This document shows positions 1 to 7,726 of a stretch of 64,000 bases of DNA, piece after piece (positions within the stretch are counted from its first letter, which is position 1; every line of letters starts with the position of its first letter). Origin of the DNA: Ectopseudomonas composti (GTDB taxonomy: Bacteria > Pseudomonadota > Gammaproteobacteria > Pseudomonadales > Pseudomonadaceae). A program made the translations under genes and the position numbers. The notes beneath the pieces were generated by a model that worked only from the letters and a program-made list of their open reading frames with translations, ran no database searches and was not told the DNA's origin. The stretch lies in contig NZ_LSSW01000024.1 of the NCBI RefSeq assembly GCF_001567565.1, positions 124,001 to 188,000 on the forward strand, in the 5' to 3' direction.

Positions 1-2
1 TC

Positions 3-446
3 GGCGCGGGTGCCTGCCTGGTGGCCACCACCTGCTACGGCTTCGCCGGCTTTCTCACCCGGCGCTGGATCGGCCAGCAGGGTGGCCTGGACAACCGCCT
101 GACCGCCTTCGCCAGCCTGGCGGGTGCCAGCCTGTTCCTGCTGCCGCTATTTGCCGGCAGCCTGGTGCTGCAACCACCAGCAAGCTGGGGCGGTATCGAA
201 GTGTGGCTGTCTCTGGCGGGTCTCGGCCTGGTCTGCACGGCGTTCGCCTACGTGCTGTACTTTCGTCTGCTGGCCGATATCGGGCCGATCAAGGCCAGCA
301 CCACCACCTTCCTCATCCCGCCGTTCGGCGTGCTTTGGGGCGCGCTGCTGCTGGACGAGCCGCTGAGCTGGGACTACCTGCCCGGCTGCGTGCTGATCGC
401 CCTGGCGCTGTGGCTGGTAGTCAGGCCAAGCGTGAACAGAACGTAG
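3..446 (+). CDS. EamA/DMT-family permease, C-terminal part (5' end outside window)
   Basis: The reading frame is open from the left edge, so the true start lies upstream; a GTG at position 21 is only an internal codon. The 147 visible residues are strongly hydrophobic, with about four to five membrane spans. Near the end comes the short inverted segment GPIKAST followed by PPFGVLWGALLLDEP, which is characteristic of the second EamA repeat of drug/metabolite transporters. It is therefore probably an inner-membrane exporter of a small metabolite, substrate unknown. The stop codon (TAG, 444-446) lies inside a REP-like element, so the last residues may have been set by insertion of that repeat. 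Convergent with cysK. Confidence 0.85.
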   Translation, partial: GAGACLVATTCYGFAGFLTRRWIGQQGGLDNRLTAFASLAGASLFLLPLFAGSLVLQPPASWGGIEVWLSLAGLGLVCTAFAYVLYFRLLADIGPIKASTTTFLIPPFGVLWGALLLDEPLSWDYLPGCVLIALALWLVVRPSVNRT

Positions 447-539
447 CCCGGGTGTACTCCGGGAGACAGGGACGTAGGGTGGATCGCGCGTTATCGATCC
501 ACCAAAGCGGTGGATGTGAAAAGCAACATCCACCCTACG
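443..539. repeat. REP-like palindromic repeats between convergent genes
   Basis: Two adjacent elements are visible. The first (443-462) is a half-site with the GTAGCCCGGGTG core seen in other Pseudomonas intergenic repeats. The second (473-539) has arms CGTAGGGTGGAT and ATCCACCCTACG, with further internal GGTGGAT/ATCCACC pairing, so it can form a long hairpin. It lies between the convergent permease and cysK genes and could act as a bidirectional transcription stop. Confidence 0.75.
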
Positions 540-551
540 CCTGTAACCGCC

Positions 552-1523
552 TTACTGCTGCAGCTCCTGTTCGGTGAACATATCGCTGAACAGCATGCTC
601 GACAGGTAGCGCTCACCAGAATCCGGCAGGATCACCACGATGGTCTTGCCCTGCATTTCCGGCTTCTCCGCCAGACGCACCGCCGCCATCATCGCCGCAC
701 CACAGGAAATCCCGCAGAGGATGCCTTCCTCGCGCATCAGGCGCAGAGCCATGGACTTGGCATCGTCATCATTGACCAGTTCGACCTGATCGACCATCGC
801 CAGGTCGAGGTTCTTCGGCACGAAACCGGCGCCAATGCCCTGGATCTTGTGCGGCGCCGGTTTGACCTCGTCACCGGCCAGGGTCTGGCTGATCACCGGC
901 GAGCCCACCGGCTCCACCGCAACCGAGAGGATCGGCTTGCCCTGGGTCTGTTTGATGTAGCGCGAGATACCAGTGATGGTGCCGCCTGTACCGACACCGG
1001 CGACCAGCACGTCGATGGCGCCGTCAGTGTCGCGCCAGATTTCCGGGCCGGTGGTCTTTTCATGGATGGCCGGGTTGGCCGGGTTCTCGAACTGCTGCGG
1101 CAGGTAGTAGTCCGGGTTGGCGGCGACCAGCTCATTGGCTTTCTCGATCGCGCCCTTCATGCCCTTGGCCGGCTCGGTCAGCACCAGTTCGGCGCCGAGG
1201 GCCTTGAGCACCTTGCGTCGCTCCAGGCTCATGGAAGCCGGCATGGTCAGCACCAGCTTGTAGCCACGCGCAGCGGCGACGAAGGCCAGGCCGATGCCGG
1301 TGTTGCCGGAGGTCGGCTCGACGATGGTCATGCCCGGCTTGAGCATACCGCGCTCCTCGGCATCCCAGATCATGTTGGCGCCGATGCGGCATTTGACCGA
1401 ATACGCCGGGTTACGCCCTTCGATCTTGGCCAGGATGGTCACGCCTTTCGGGCCCAGACGGTTGATCATCACCAGCGGCGTATTGCCGATGGCCTGGGCG
1501 TTGTCTGCGAAGATACGACTCAT
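552..1523 (-). CDS. cysK: Cysteine synthase A (O-acetylserine sulfhydrylase)
   Basis: PLP enzyme of 323 residues that makes L-cysteine from O-acetylserine and sulfide in the cytosol. The PLP lysine lies in SVKCRIGA (K44), the substrate loop TSGNTG spans 71-76, and the phosphate-binding GTGGTITG is near 178-185. Length and motifs fit CysK; a CysM-type paralogue occurs at 47365-48270. The start at 1523 is chosen because MSRIF is the conserved N-terminus and an AAGGAC ribosome-binding site lies just upstream; the frame is open further but that extension is not family-like. Divergent from the MoxR gene. Confidence 0.97.
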   Translation of the reverse strand: MSRIFADNAQAIGNTPLVMINRLGPKGVTILAKIEGRNPAYSVKCRIGANMIWDAEERGMLKPGMTIVEPTSGNTGIGLAFVAAARGYKLVLTMPASMSLERRKVLKALGAELVLTEPAKGMKGAIEKANELVAANPDYYLPQQFENPANPAIHEKTTGPEIWRDTDGAIDVLVAGVGTGGTITGISRYIKQTQGKPILSVAVEPVGSPVISQTLAGDEVKPAPHKIQGIGAGFVPKNLDLAMVDQVELVNDDDAKSMALRLMREEGILCGISCGAAMMAAVRLAEKPEMQGKTIVVILPDSGERYLSSMLFSDMFTEQELQQ

Positions 1524-1614
1524 GATGGAAGTCCTTGCGGGCAGGAAAAACCCCAAGCCTATGCCGCCGCCCGCTGGCCGTCCAGCCGGCAGACCGAAAG
1601 CTGGGTGACACGCC

Positions 1615-1629
1615 ATTCAGTGACTGAAT
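1615..1629. promoter_or_regulatory. Perfect 6-bp-arm palindrome in the cysK/moxR divergent region
   Basis: ATTCAG-TGA-CTGAAT is an exact dyad in the divergent intergenic region. It could be an operator for either gene; no regulator can be assigned from sequence. Confidence 0.3.
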
Positions 1630-1641
1630 ACCGTGTCTGCG

Positions 1642-1671
1642 TTCACAGCCACCTGAGCGGCGCGTTATAGT
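1642..1671 (+). promoter_or_regulatory. Candidate sigma70 promoter for the MoxR gene
   Basis: TTCACA (1642-1647) and TATAGT (1666-1671) are separated by 18 bases, about 57 bases before the MoxR start codon. Pattern match only. Confidence 0.4.
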
Positions 1672-1727
1672 CGCGCTCTGAATTTGTGCAGCGGGCCGGC
1701 CCGCGCTATCGCTCCGAGGATTTTCCG

Positions 1728-2573
1728 ATGAAGTTCGAAGGTACCCAGTCCTACGTCGCCACCGACGACCTCAAGCTCGCGGTCAACGCCGCCATCACCC
1801 TGCAGCGCCCGTTGCTGGTCAAGGGTGAGCCGGGCACCGGCAAGACCATGCTCGCCGAGCAACTGTCTGAGGCCTTCGGCGCCAAGCTGATCACCTGGCA
1901 CATCAAATCCACCACCAAGGCGCACCAGGGCCTCTACGAGTACGATGCGGTCAGCCGCCTGCGCGACTCGCAGCTCGATTCCGACAAGGTTCACGACGTT
2001 CGCAACTACATCAAGAAAGGCAAGCTGTGGGAGGCGTTCGAGTCCGACGAGCGCGTGATCCTCTTGATCGACGAGATCGACAAGGCCGACATCGAATTCC
2101 CCAACGACCTGTTGCAGGAACTCGACAAGATGGAGTTCTACGTTTACGAGACCGATGAGACGATCAAGGCCAAGCAGCGCCCGATCATCATCATCACCTC
2201 GAACAACGAGAAAGAACTGCCGGACGCCTTCCTGCGCCGCTGCTTCTTCCACTACATCGCCTTCCCCGATCGCGACACCCTGAAGAAGATCGTCGACGTG
2301 CACTACCCCAACATCAGCGGCGAGCTGGTGGCCGAGGCGTTGGACGTGTTCTTCGACGTGCGCAAGGTGCCGGGCCTGAAGAAGAAGCCCTCGACCAGCG
2401 AACTGGTGGACTGGCTCAAGCTGCTGATGGCCGACAATATCGGCGAAGCCGTGCTGCGCGAACGCGACCCGACCAAGGCCATCCCGCCGCTGGCCGGTGC
2501 TCTGGTGAAGAACGAGCAGGATGTGCAGTTGCTCGAGCGCCTGGCCTTCATGACCCGCCGCGCCTCTCGGTAG
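1728..2573 (+). CDS. MoxR-family AAA+ ATPase
   Basis: 281-residue AAA+ protein. Walker A GEPGTGKT is at 33-40, Walker B ILLIDEIDKAD at about 111-121, sensor 1 in ITSNNEKE near 156-163, and the arginine-finger region is FLRRC near 168-172. MoxR proteins typically act as chaperones that mature or activate a partner and are encoded next to a von Willebrand A (VWA) protein, as here (2750-3928). The partner complex is unknown. The start codon has GAGGA eight bases upstream; an ATG 42 bases earlier would add a non-conserved extension. The family is secure, the cellular role is not. Confidence 0.93.
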   Translation: MKFEGTQSYVATDDLKLAVNAAITLQRPLLVKGEPGTGKTMLAEQLSEAFGAKLITWHIKSTTKAHQGLYEYDAVSRLRDSQLDSDKVHDVRNYIKKGKLWEAFESDERVILLIDEIDKADIEFPNDLLQELDKMEFYVYETDETIKAKQRPIIIITSNNEKELPDAFLRRCFFHYIAFPDRDTLKKIVDVHYPNISGELVAEALDVFFDVRKVPGLKKKPSTSELVDWLKLLMADNIGEAVLRERDPTKAIPPLAGALVKNEQDVQLLERLAFMTRRASR

Positions 2574-2607
2574 ACATCGGGCGGCTGCGCGTCGGCCAGG
2601 CGGCGTT

Positions 2608-2665
2608 GAGAGCAGGCTCGCAATGCTCATGTACAAAAGTACACTGCGCTTGCTCGCCTGCTCTC
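2608..2665. repeat. Imperfect inverted repeat (27-base arms, AAAA loop)
   Basis: Arms 2608-2634 and 2639-2665 flank a four-base A loop. The outer ten bases (GAGAGCAGGC) and the inner four (GTAC) pair perfectly; overall 19 of 27 positions pair. It fills the gap between the MoxR and VWA genes and resembles a dispersed palindromic repeat rather than a classical terminator, since no T-tract follows. Confidence 0.65.
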
Positions 2666-2749
2666 GCCTTGCCTGACTCTAGCTCGCTCGCCCTTGCTCT
2701 GGTGCGGGCAGTGGCCACAGGCAGTCACAGACTTTCATGAGGGCATAGC

Positions 2750-3928
2750 ATGCTGCTCAACCTGTTCAACGAAATGCGCGCGGCCAAGGTGCCGGTGTCG
2801 GTGCGCGAGTTGCTCGACCTGATCAACGCGCTCAAGCACAACGTCGTGTTCGCCGACATGGACGAGTTCTATTACCTGGCGCGCGCGATCCTGGTCAAAG
2901 ACGAACGTCACTTCGACAAGTTCGACCGTGCCTTCGGCGCCTACTTCAAGGGCCTGGAAAACCTCAACGAACACATCGAGGCGATGATCCCCGAGGAGTG
3001 GCTGCGCAAGGAATTCGAGCGCCTGCTCAGCGATGAAGAGAAAGCGCAGATCCAGAACCTGGGCGGCCTCGACAAGCTGATCGAGGAGTTCAAGAAACGC
3101 CTTGAGGAGCAGAAGGAAAAACACGCCGGCGGCAACAAATGGATCGGCACCGGCGGCACCAGCCCGTTCGGCTCCGGCGGCTACAACCCCGAAGGCATCC
3201 GTGTCGGCGATGCCGGCAAGCGCCAGGGCAAGGCCGCCAAGGTGTGGGATCAGCGCGAGTACAAGAACCTCGACGATCAGGTCGAACTGGGCACGCGCAA
3301 CATCAAGGTGGCGCTGCGCCGCCTGCGCAAATTCGCCCGCCAGGGCGCAGCTGAAGAGCTCGATCTGGACGGCACCATCGACCACACCGCCAAAGACGGC
3401 GGACTGCTCAATATCCAGATGCGTCCGGAGCGGCGCAACACGGTCAAGCTCCTGCTGCTGCTGGACATCGGCGGCTCGATGGACGCCCACGTCAAGGTCT
3501 GCGAGGAGCTGTTCTCGGCCTGCAAGACCGAGTTCAAGCATCTGGAATACTTCTACTTCCACAACTTCATCTACGAGAGCGTGTGGAAGAACAACATGCG
3601 CCGCACCAGCGAACGCACCTCGACCCTGGACCTGCTGCACAAGTACGGCGCCGACTACAAGGTGGTGTTCGTCGGCGACGCGGCCATGGCGCCCTACGAG
3701 ATCACCCAGGCCGGCGGCAGCGTCGAGCACTGGAACGAGGAAGCCGGTTACGTCTGGATGAAGCGCTTCACCGAGAAGTTCAAGAAGATCATCTGGATCA
3801 ACCCCTACCCCAAGGACACCTGGAACTACACCGCCTCCACCGGCCTGGTACGCGAACTGATCGAAGATCGCATGTACCCGCTGACCCTGCAGGGCCTGGA
3901 AGACGGCATGAAGTACCTGTCCAAGTAA
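2750..3928 (+). CDS. VWA domain-containing protein, MoxR partner (CoxE-like)
   Basis: 392 residues. The N-terminal 130 residues are charged and helical, a Gly-rich linker occupies about 127-165, and a VWA domain begins near 232. Its metal-ion-dependent adhesion site reads DIGGS at 239-243 (DxSxS variant with Gly at position three). No signal peptide or transmembrane segment, so cytosolic. With the upstream MoxR ATPase it forms the usual MoxR-VWA pair, presumed to remodel or insert cofactors into a target protein that is not evident here. A GAGGGC ribosome-binding site precedes the ATG. The 176-base gap after moxR is long for an operon and contains a palindromic repeat. Confidence 0.9.
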   Translation: MLLNLFNEMRAAKVPVSVRELLDLINALKHNVVFADMDEFYYLARAILVKDERHFDKFDRAFGAYFKGLENLNEHIEAMIPEEWLRKEFERLLSDEEKAQIQNLGGLDKLIEEFKKRLEEQKEKHAGGNKWIGTGGTSPFGSGGYNPEGIRVGDAGKRQGKAAKVWDQREYKNLDDQVELGTRNIKVALRRLRKFARQGAAEELDLDGTIDHTAKDGGLLNIQMRPERRNTVKLLLLLDIGGSMDAHVKVCEELFSACKTEFKHLEYFYFHNFIYESVWKNNMRRTSERTSTLDLLHKYGADYKVVFVGDAAMAPYEITQAGGSVEHWNEEAGYVWMKRFTEKFKKIIWINPYPKDTWNYTASTGLVRELIEDRMYPLTLQGLEDGMKYLSK

Positions 3929-3940
3929 GCCCGCCGCCAC

Positions 3941-3980
3941 GAAAAACGCCGCGAACCCTGCAGAGGATTCGCGGCGTTTC
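3941..3980. terminator. Rho-independent terminator (bidirectional)
   Basis: Stem ACGCCGCGAA (3946-3955) pairs with TTCGCGGCGT (3968-3977). An A-run precedes it and T residues follow, so it can serve the VWA gene and, in reverse, the convergent DUF2167 gene. Confidence 0.75.
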
Positions 3981-3981
3981 T

Positions 3982-4038
3982 GTAGCCCGGATGCAATCCG
4001 GGAAATCTCGAGTTTCCCCCGGATTGCATCCGGGCTAC
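3982..4038. repeat. REP-like element, perfect 21-bp inverted repeat
   Basis: GTAGCCCGGATGCAATCCGGG (first arm, 3982-4002) is matched exactly by its complement at 4018-4038 around a 15-base loop. This is a common extragenic palindrome in pseudomonads. It lies in a convergent gap. Confidence 0.85.
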
Positions 4039-4048
4039 GCGTACAAAC

Positions 4049-5116
4049 TCAACGCTTGTCGGCGTCGTCCGGCTTGTTCAGATCCATCACGGTCTGCGCA
4101 GGCGTCTGCACCGGTTCTTCCGGCTTGCTCTCGGCAGCCGCTGCTACAGGCGCGGCCGGAGCACTGGCTTGTTCGCTCACGTCTTCCTTCTTACGCAGGC
4201 CCAGGCGCTTGCCCAGCCAGCCGAACAGCAACACCGGAACGATCCAGAACTTCTTCAACAGCACCAGCAGCATGGCCAGCAGACCGGTCTTGGCGGCCAC
4301 CTTGCCGGCCACCAGCGCGCCCAGGCCGTAGGCCGCCACGGTGTCCAGATCCGGGTTGAACTCGGCATAGCGCTGGCCCGGGTTGAACTCGGTCGCTGCC
4401 AGCACGGCCGGCACGTTGGCTTCGATTTCTGCCAGTTGATCCATATTGGCGACGAAGTTCAGCACCAGCACGCCCTTACGGCCCAGCACGCGGATGTTGT
4501 AGTTCAGGGTGTTGGCCTCGCTGTCGCCGAACTTCAGCTCCTTGGCCCAGTACAGTTTCTTGCCTTGCGCATCGTAATGCGGCTCGGCAGCCCAGCCGAC
4601 CAGTTGCACGGCCTCGTAGCCGTTCTCTTCACGCCAGGTGTTGGCCTCGCGCATATCGGACTGCATGTCCTTGAGCATGTCGCTGTAGTCGATGTCGGCC
4701 GCGTCCTCATCGGACACGTAGCCGCTGTCTTCATACTCGACGGTCACACCCCAGGATTCGTCGGCCAGCGGCGATACGCCGGCGGGCAGGATCATGCCCA
4801 GCGGAGGAACGTCATCCGGCGGGTTGCCCCAGCCGTCGACCAGCAGGCGCTGGGCATTCTCACCGTCGAGAAAGACCAGCGAATCGGGCAGATTGAGGGT
4901 GGCCAGATCATTACCCAGGACCACGCGGCCGCTCTGGAACTGCAGGCTGGCAACGAATTCTTCAGGGCTTATGTACTGCGCCGACTCGTCGCTCTCGCTG
5001 ACTTCCTCGCTGACCGCAGCGCTGTCAGGCTCGGTCTCGGGGTTGGCGTATGCAGCACAGGTGAATGGCAGGACAGCAGCCAGCGCGGCTGCCAGGATCG
5101 AATCCTTGATCGACAT
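4049..5116 (-). CDS. DUF2167 family membrane protein
   Basis: 355 residues with a signal peptide (cleavage near residue 25, after AAYA), an acidic linker, then the DUF2167 core, including LPDSLVFLDG and a GMILP segment. One or two hydrophobic segments lie near 265-300, followed by a basic stretch and an Ala/Pro-rich tail. It is likely anchored in the inner membrane with a large periplasmic domain. Function of the family is unknown. Start supported by GGAG eight bases upstream. Confidence 0.88.
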   Translation of the reverse strand: MSIKDSILAAALAAVLPFTCAAYANPETEPDSAAVSEEVSESDESAQYISPEEFVASLQFQSGRVVLGNDLATLNLPDSLVFLDGENAQRLLVDGWGNPPDDVPPLGMILPAGVSPLADESWGVTVEYEDSGYVSDEDAADIDYSDMLKDMQSDMREANTWREENGYEAVQLVGWAAEPHYDAQGKKLYWAKELKFGDSEANTLNYNIRVLGRKGVLVLNFVANMDQLAEIEANVPAVLAATEFNPGQRYAEFNPDLDTVAAYGLGALVAGKVAAKTGLLAMLLVLLKKFWIVPVLLFGWLGKRLGLRKKEDVSEQASAPAAPVAAAAESKPEEPVQTPAQTVMDLNKPDDADKR

Positions 5117-5203
5117 GGAAACTCCAATGACACGAGAGAGGGATAAATGTAACGCCGTATTACATTATCACGAGCGGCCTCGTACCCAGGCGAACCAGTG
5201 CTC

Positions 5204-5300
5204 TTTTTTGTGGCCTGCCATCCCTGGCGGCCACCCTTCGGGCCCGCGCGAAAAAACGCTCCCGGCGTTTTTTTGTGGCCTGCCCATCCGTGCGGCCACC
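5204..5300. repeat. Pair of similar hairpin repeats flanking a terminator
   Basis: Two near-identical 33-base units (about 5204-5236 and 5268-5300) each read T-run, GTGGCCTGCC, ATCC, then GGCCAC. Each folds on GTGGCC/GGCCAC arms (5210-5215 with 5229-5234; 5275-5280 with 5294-5299). The A/T-rich hairpin described separately sits between them. Confidence 0.6.
5251..5273 (-). terminator. Rho-independent terminator downstream of the DUF2937 operon
   Basis: AAAAAACGC (5251-5259) and GCGTTTTTT (5265-5273) enclose a TCCCG loop. On the minus strand it follows the last gene of the 7618-5332 cluster; it is symmetric and could work both ways. Confidence 0.6.
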
Positions 5301-5331
5301 TCGGCTTACGCAAAACCGACGGTCATTCTAT

Positions 5332-5856
5332 TCAGCGCCAGTGGCGTTGCTGGGCACGCGTGGTCCGCCCTGCCCCGAACATCAAGCCGAACATGAGCAC
5401 CAGCAGCTCAGCCAACCAGGCCAACAGCAAGGCGCTGATCACGCCCCAGAGAATTGCATCCGGGGTGAACAGCACCTGGTATCGGTAAGCCTGCAGGGTT
5501 TCCTCGAACAGCTCATGATCCGCTGCGGTCGCCAGGTGCCAGGCTTGGGTGTACCAGGGTCCCTGCATGGCCTGCCATTCGCGTTCGAGCAAGGCCGAGC
5601 GCTGCACCAGGTGCCCGACGCTCGCGGCATCGCTGCGCATCACCGGGTCGTCGCTGACACGGTAGTGCGCCACCAGCGCGTCCATATCGCCCTTGAAGAA
5701 CTTCTGTGCGGTTTCCTGAAAACCCTTGAGACTCTGCTGCGACTCCAGGCGATGAGCCTCGACGCGCTTGGCGTAGTCATCGATGAAACCCGGCACCTGT
5801 ACGCCGAGCAACAGGCCGAAAGCGAACAGTGTCAGACGCAGGTAGCTTCTAAGCAT
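5332..5856 (-). CDS. DUF2937 family membrane protein
   Basis: 174 residues with one hydrophobic segment at the N-terminus (about 5-25) and a second near the C-terminus (about 135-160), separated by a polar helical region. This layout and sequence match DUF2937, a proteobacterial inner-membrane family of unknown function. Its start lies three bases after the stop of the amidotransferase gene, so the two are probably co-transcribed. Confidence 0.85.
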   Translation of the reverse strand: MLRSYLRLTLFAFGLLLGVQVPGFIDDYAKRVEAHRLESQQSLKGFQETAQKFFKGDMDALVAHYRVSDDPVMRSDAASVGHLVQRSALLEREWQAMQGPWYTQAWHLATAADHELFEETLQAYRYQVLFTPDAILWGVISALLLAWLAELLVLMFGLMFGAGRTTRAQQRHWR

Positions 5857-5859
5857 GGG

Positions 5860-6633
5860 TCAGGCCTTGCCGTGAGTGATGCATTCGCCGCGGCGCCACA
5901 GGCGCCATTCGCCGGGCTGGTACAGCGCCCATTGTTCGTTATCGGTCAAAGGTTCGGTAGCGATCACCGTCACCACGTCGTTGGGCGTGGTTTCTGACTG
6001 GAAATCCACCTTCAGGTCGGCATCGCGTAGTTGCGCGGGGCCGAACGGCGCGCGCCGGGTGATATGCGCCAGCTTGGTCGAGCAGAAGCTGAACAGCCAG
6101 TCGCCGTCGCTGAGCAGGCAGTTGAACACACCGAGCTGACGATAGCTGGAACAGGCCGCCACCAGCACCGGCAGAAGCATTTCCACCGATACCGGCTCGG
6201 GGAAGGCACGGCGCACGCGGTTGAGCAGGTCGCAGAACGCCGCCTCGCTGTCGGTCTCGCCTATCGGCCGATAGAAGCTGCGGGAGCCTTCCAGGCCGGT
6301 CAGCTGGCCGTTATGTGCGAAGCACCAGTTACGCCCCCACAGCTCGCGGCTGAACGGATGAGTGTTGGCCAGACAGACCTTGCCGACGTTGGCCTGACGG
6401 ATATGACCGATCACCACTTCGCTCTTGATCGGGTAGCGCTGTACCAGCTGCGCCACCTCGGATTCGCTGCTCGCCCGCGGGTCCTGGAACAGACGCAGGC
6501 CGCGCCCCTCATAGAAACCGATGCCCCAGCCATCGCGATGCGGACCGGTACGGCCACCGCGCTGCATCAGTCCGGTGAAACTGAACACGATGTCTGTGGG
6601 TACATTGGCGCTCATGCCGAGCAATTCGCACAT
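5860..6633 (-). CDS. Class II glutamine amidotransferase (YafJ-like)
   Basis: 257 residues beginning MCELLGMSAN. Cys2 is the N-terminal nucleophile exposed after Met removal, as in Ntn-type glutaminases. RDGWGIGFY and the NTHPF segment belong to the same fold. The family hydrolyses glutamine to supply ammonia, but no synthetase domain is fused here and the physiological acceptor is unknown. It sits between the HIT gene (4-base gap) and DUF2937 (3-base gap). Confidence 0.92.
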   Translation of the reverse strand: MCELLGMSANVPTDIVFSFTGLMQRGGRTGPHRDGWGIGFYEGRGLRLFQDPRASSESEVAQLVQRYPIKSEVVIGHIRQANVGKVCLANTHPFSRELWGRNWCFAHNGQLTGLEGSRSFYRPIGETDSEAAFCDLLNRVRRAFPEPVSVEMLLPVLVAACSSYRQLGVFNCLLSDGDWLFSFCSTKLAHITRRAPFGPAQLRDADLKVDFQSETTPNDVVTVIATEPLTDNEQWALYQPGEWRLWRRGECITHGKA

Positions 6634-6637
6634 CGAA

Positions 6638-7084
6638 TCAATTCTCCTTGCCGAGAGTCAGGCGCAAACGATCGGCTTCATCTTGCAGACGCGCGTCGAT
6701 TCGCTTGCGGCCCATTGGCAGAAAACGCACCAGCAATCGCCAGAGCAGCGCCGGCAGGTCACCCGGCCGGCGCGGAATCAGGTGTAGATGAAAATGAGGC
6801 AGGTGCTGATTGGCATCCGGACCATCGTTGATCAGCAGGTTGATGCCGTTCTTACCAAAGCCCGCCTCGCGCAGCGCTGCAGCGATACGCTCGGACAGTG
6901 ACAGCAGGTGCTCACGCGCCGAAGCCGGCAAATCATGCAGAAATGGCGCATGCAGGCGGCTGACGATCAACACATGGGCCGGACGCATCGGAAAGATATC
7001 CAGCAGCACGATGAAATCATCGTCCTCGAACAGGCGATGAGCGGGTAGCCGTTGCTCGGCAATGGCACAGAACACGCAATCCAT
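6638..7084 (-). CDS. HIT-family hydrolase
   Basis: 148 residues. The histidine triad HFHLH is at 97-101, and an N-terminal CxxC pair (C3, C6) suggests a structural zinc site as in Fhit/HinT-related proteins. Such enzymes hydrolyse nucleotidyl phosphoramidates or dinucleotides. The start at 7084 has a GGGAGG ribosome-binding site close upstream. The frame extends 18 codons further but without family similarity. Confidence 0.92.
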   Translation of the reverse strand: MDCVFCAIAEQRLPAHRLFEDDDFIVLLDIFPMRPAHVLIVSRLHAPFLHDLPASAREHLLSLSERIAAALREAGFGKNGINLLINDGPDANQHLPHFHLHLIPRRPGDLPALLWRLLVRFLPMGRKRIDARLQDEADRLRLTLGKEN

Positions 7085-7147
7085 CGAGCCTCCCTTGCAC
7101 AAGGCCATCATGCTGAACGCACGGGCTAGCAGGCGCAAGGGGGCAAA

Positions 7148-7618
7148 TCAGATACGCGGCTCCATACGGCCGCTGCGATCATGCCCGTAGTCGCGGATCG
7201 GCAGTTCGTCGTCTTCTTCCATACGCTCGCGCAGCGTGCGCGGGTCTTCGTCGGGCTCGACTGCGTGCTCCTGCTTGCGGCCCTTCCACCAACGCTCGAT
7301 GGGCCAGCGCACGGCGACGAACAGCAGATAGACGGCCAGCGCGATCAGGCTGTAGAGCGCCAGATCGGCGACCGCGCGCCAGGCGTTGTTGCCGACCTTG
7401 AGCAATACGTCCATGGCAGTGATCGCCAGCGCCGGCGCGAACAGCTCGCGCGTCGGATCGACGATGGTCGGGCTGAACAGCAGCACGGCCACCAGCACGG
7501 CGAGCGGCTCGCGCAGGTAGCGCCACATCCAGCTGGTCAGGCGCATCCACACCAACAGGCAACCCAGGGCAGCAATCCCGTAGGCCGCCCAGGCCAGGAG
7601 GTAGTCGTTTTCATTCAT
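7148..7618 (-). CDS. Small membrane protein of unknown function
   Basis: 156 residues (MNENDYLLAW start; a second ATG immediately precedes it at 7621). Hydrophobic segments lie near 8-25, 35-55 and 88-108, and a highly charged cytosolic tail follows, rich in Glu/Asp/Arg. I do not recognise a characterised family. It is probably the first gene of a four-gene minus-strand unit with the HIT, amidotransferase and DUF2937 genes. No strong ribosome-binding site was seen, so the start is uncertain by a codon or more. Confidence 0.75.
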   Translation of the reverse strand: MNENDYLLAWAAYGIAALGCLLVWMRLTSWMWRYLREPLAVLVAVLLFSPTIVDPTRELFAPALAITAMDVLLKVGNNAWRAVADLALYSLIALAVYLLFVAVRWPIERWWKGRKQEHAVEPDEDPRTLRERMEEDDELPIRDYGHDRSGRMEPRI

Positions 7619-7726
7619 CATAAGCAGGCGCCGGCGTGGCAGGTCTGGCAAAGGGGCGCTTATGATAGCGGCTTTTGCCCGATGCGGCGCCCCTGCCGTC
7701 GCCCTCTCGTTCTCTGGAGCCACGCC

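Noticed and set aside
1728..3928. MoxR-VWA pair as an anti-phage defence module
   Set aside because: Some defence systems use MoxR/VWA, but here there is no nuclease, effector, or defence-island neighbour; it lies among core genes.
2735..3940. 401-codon frame opposite the VWA gene
   Set aside because: Antisense shadow; low-complexity Val/Leu/Glu/Ala translation.
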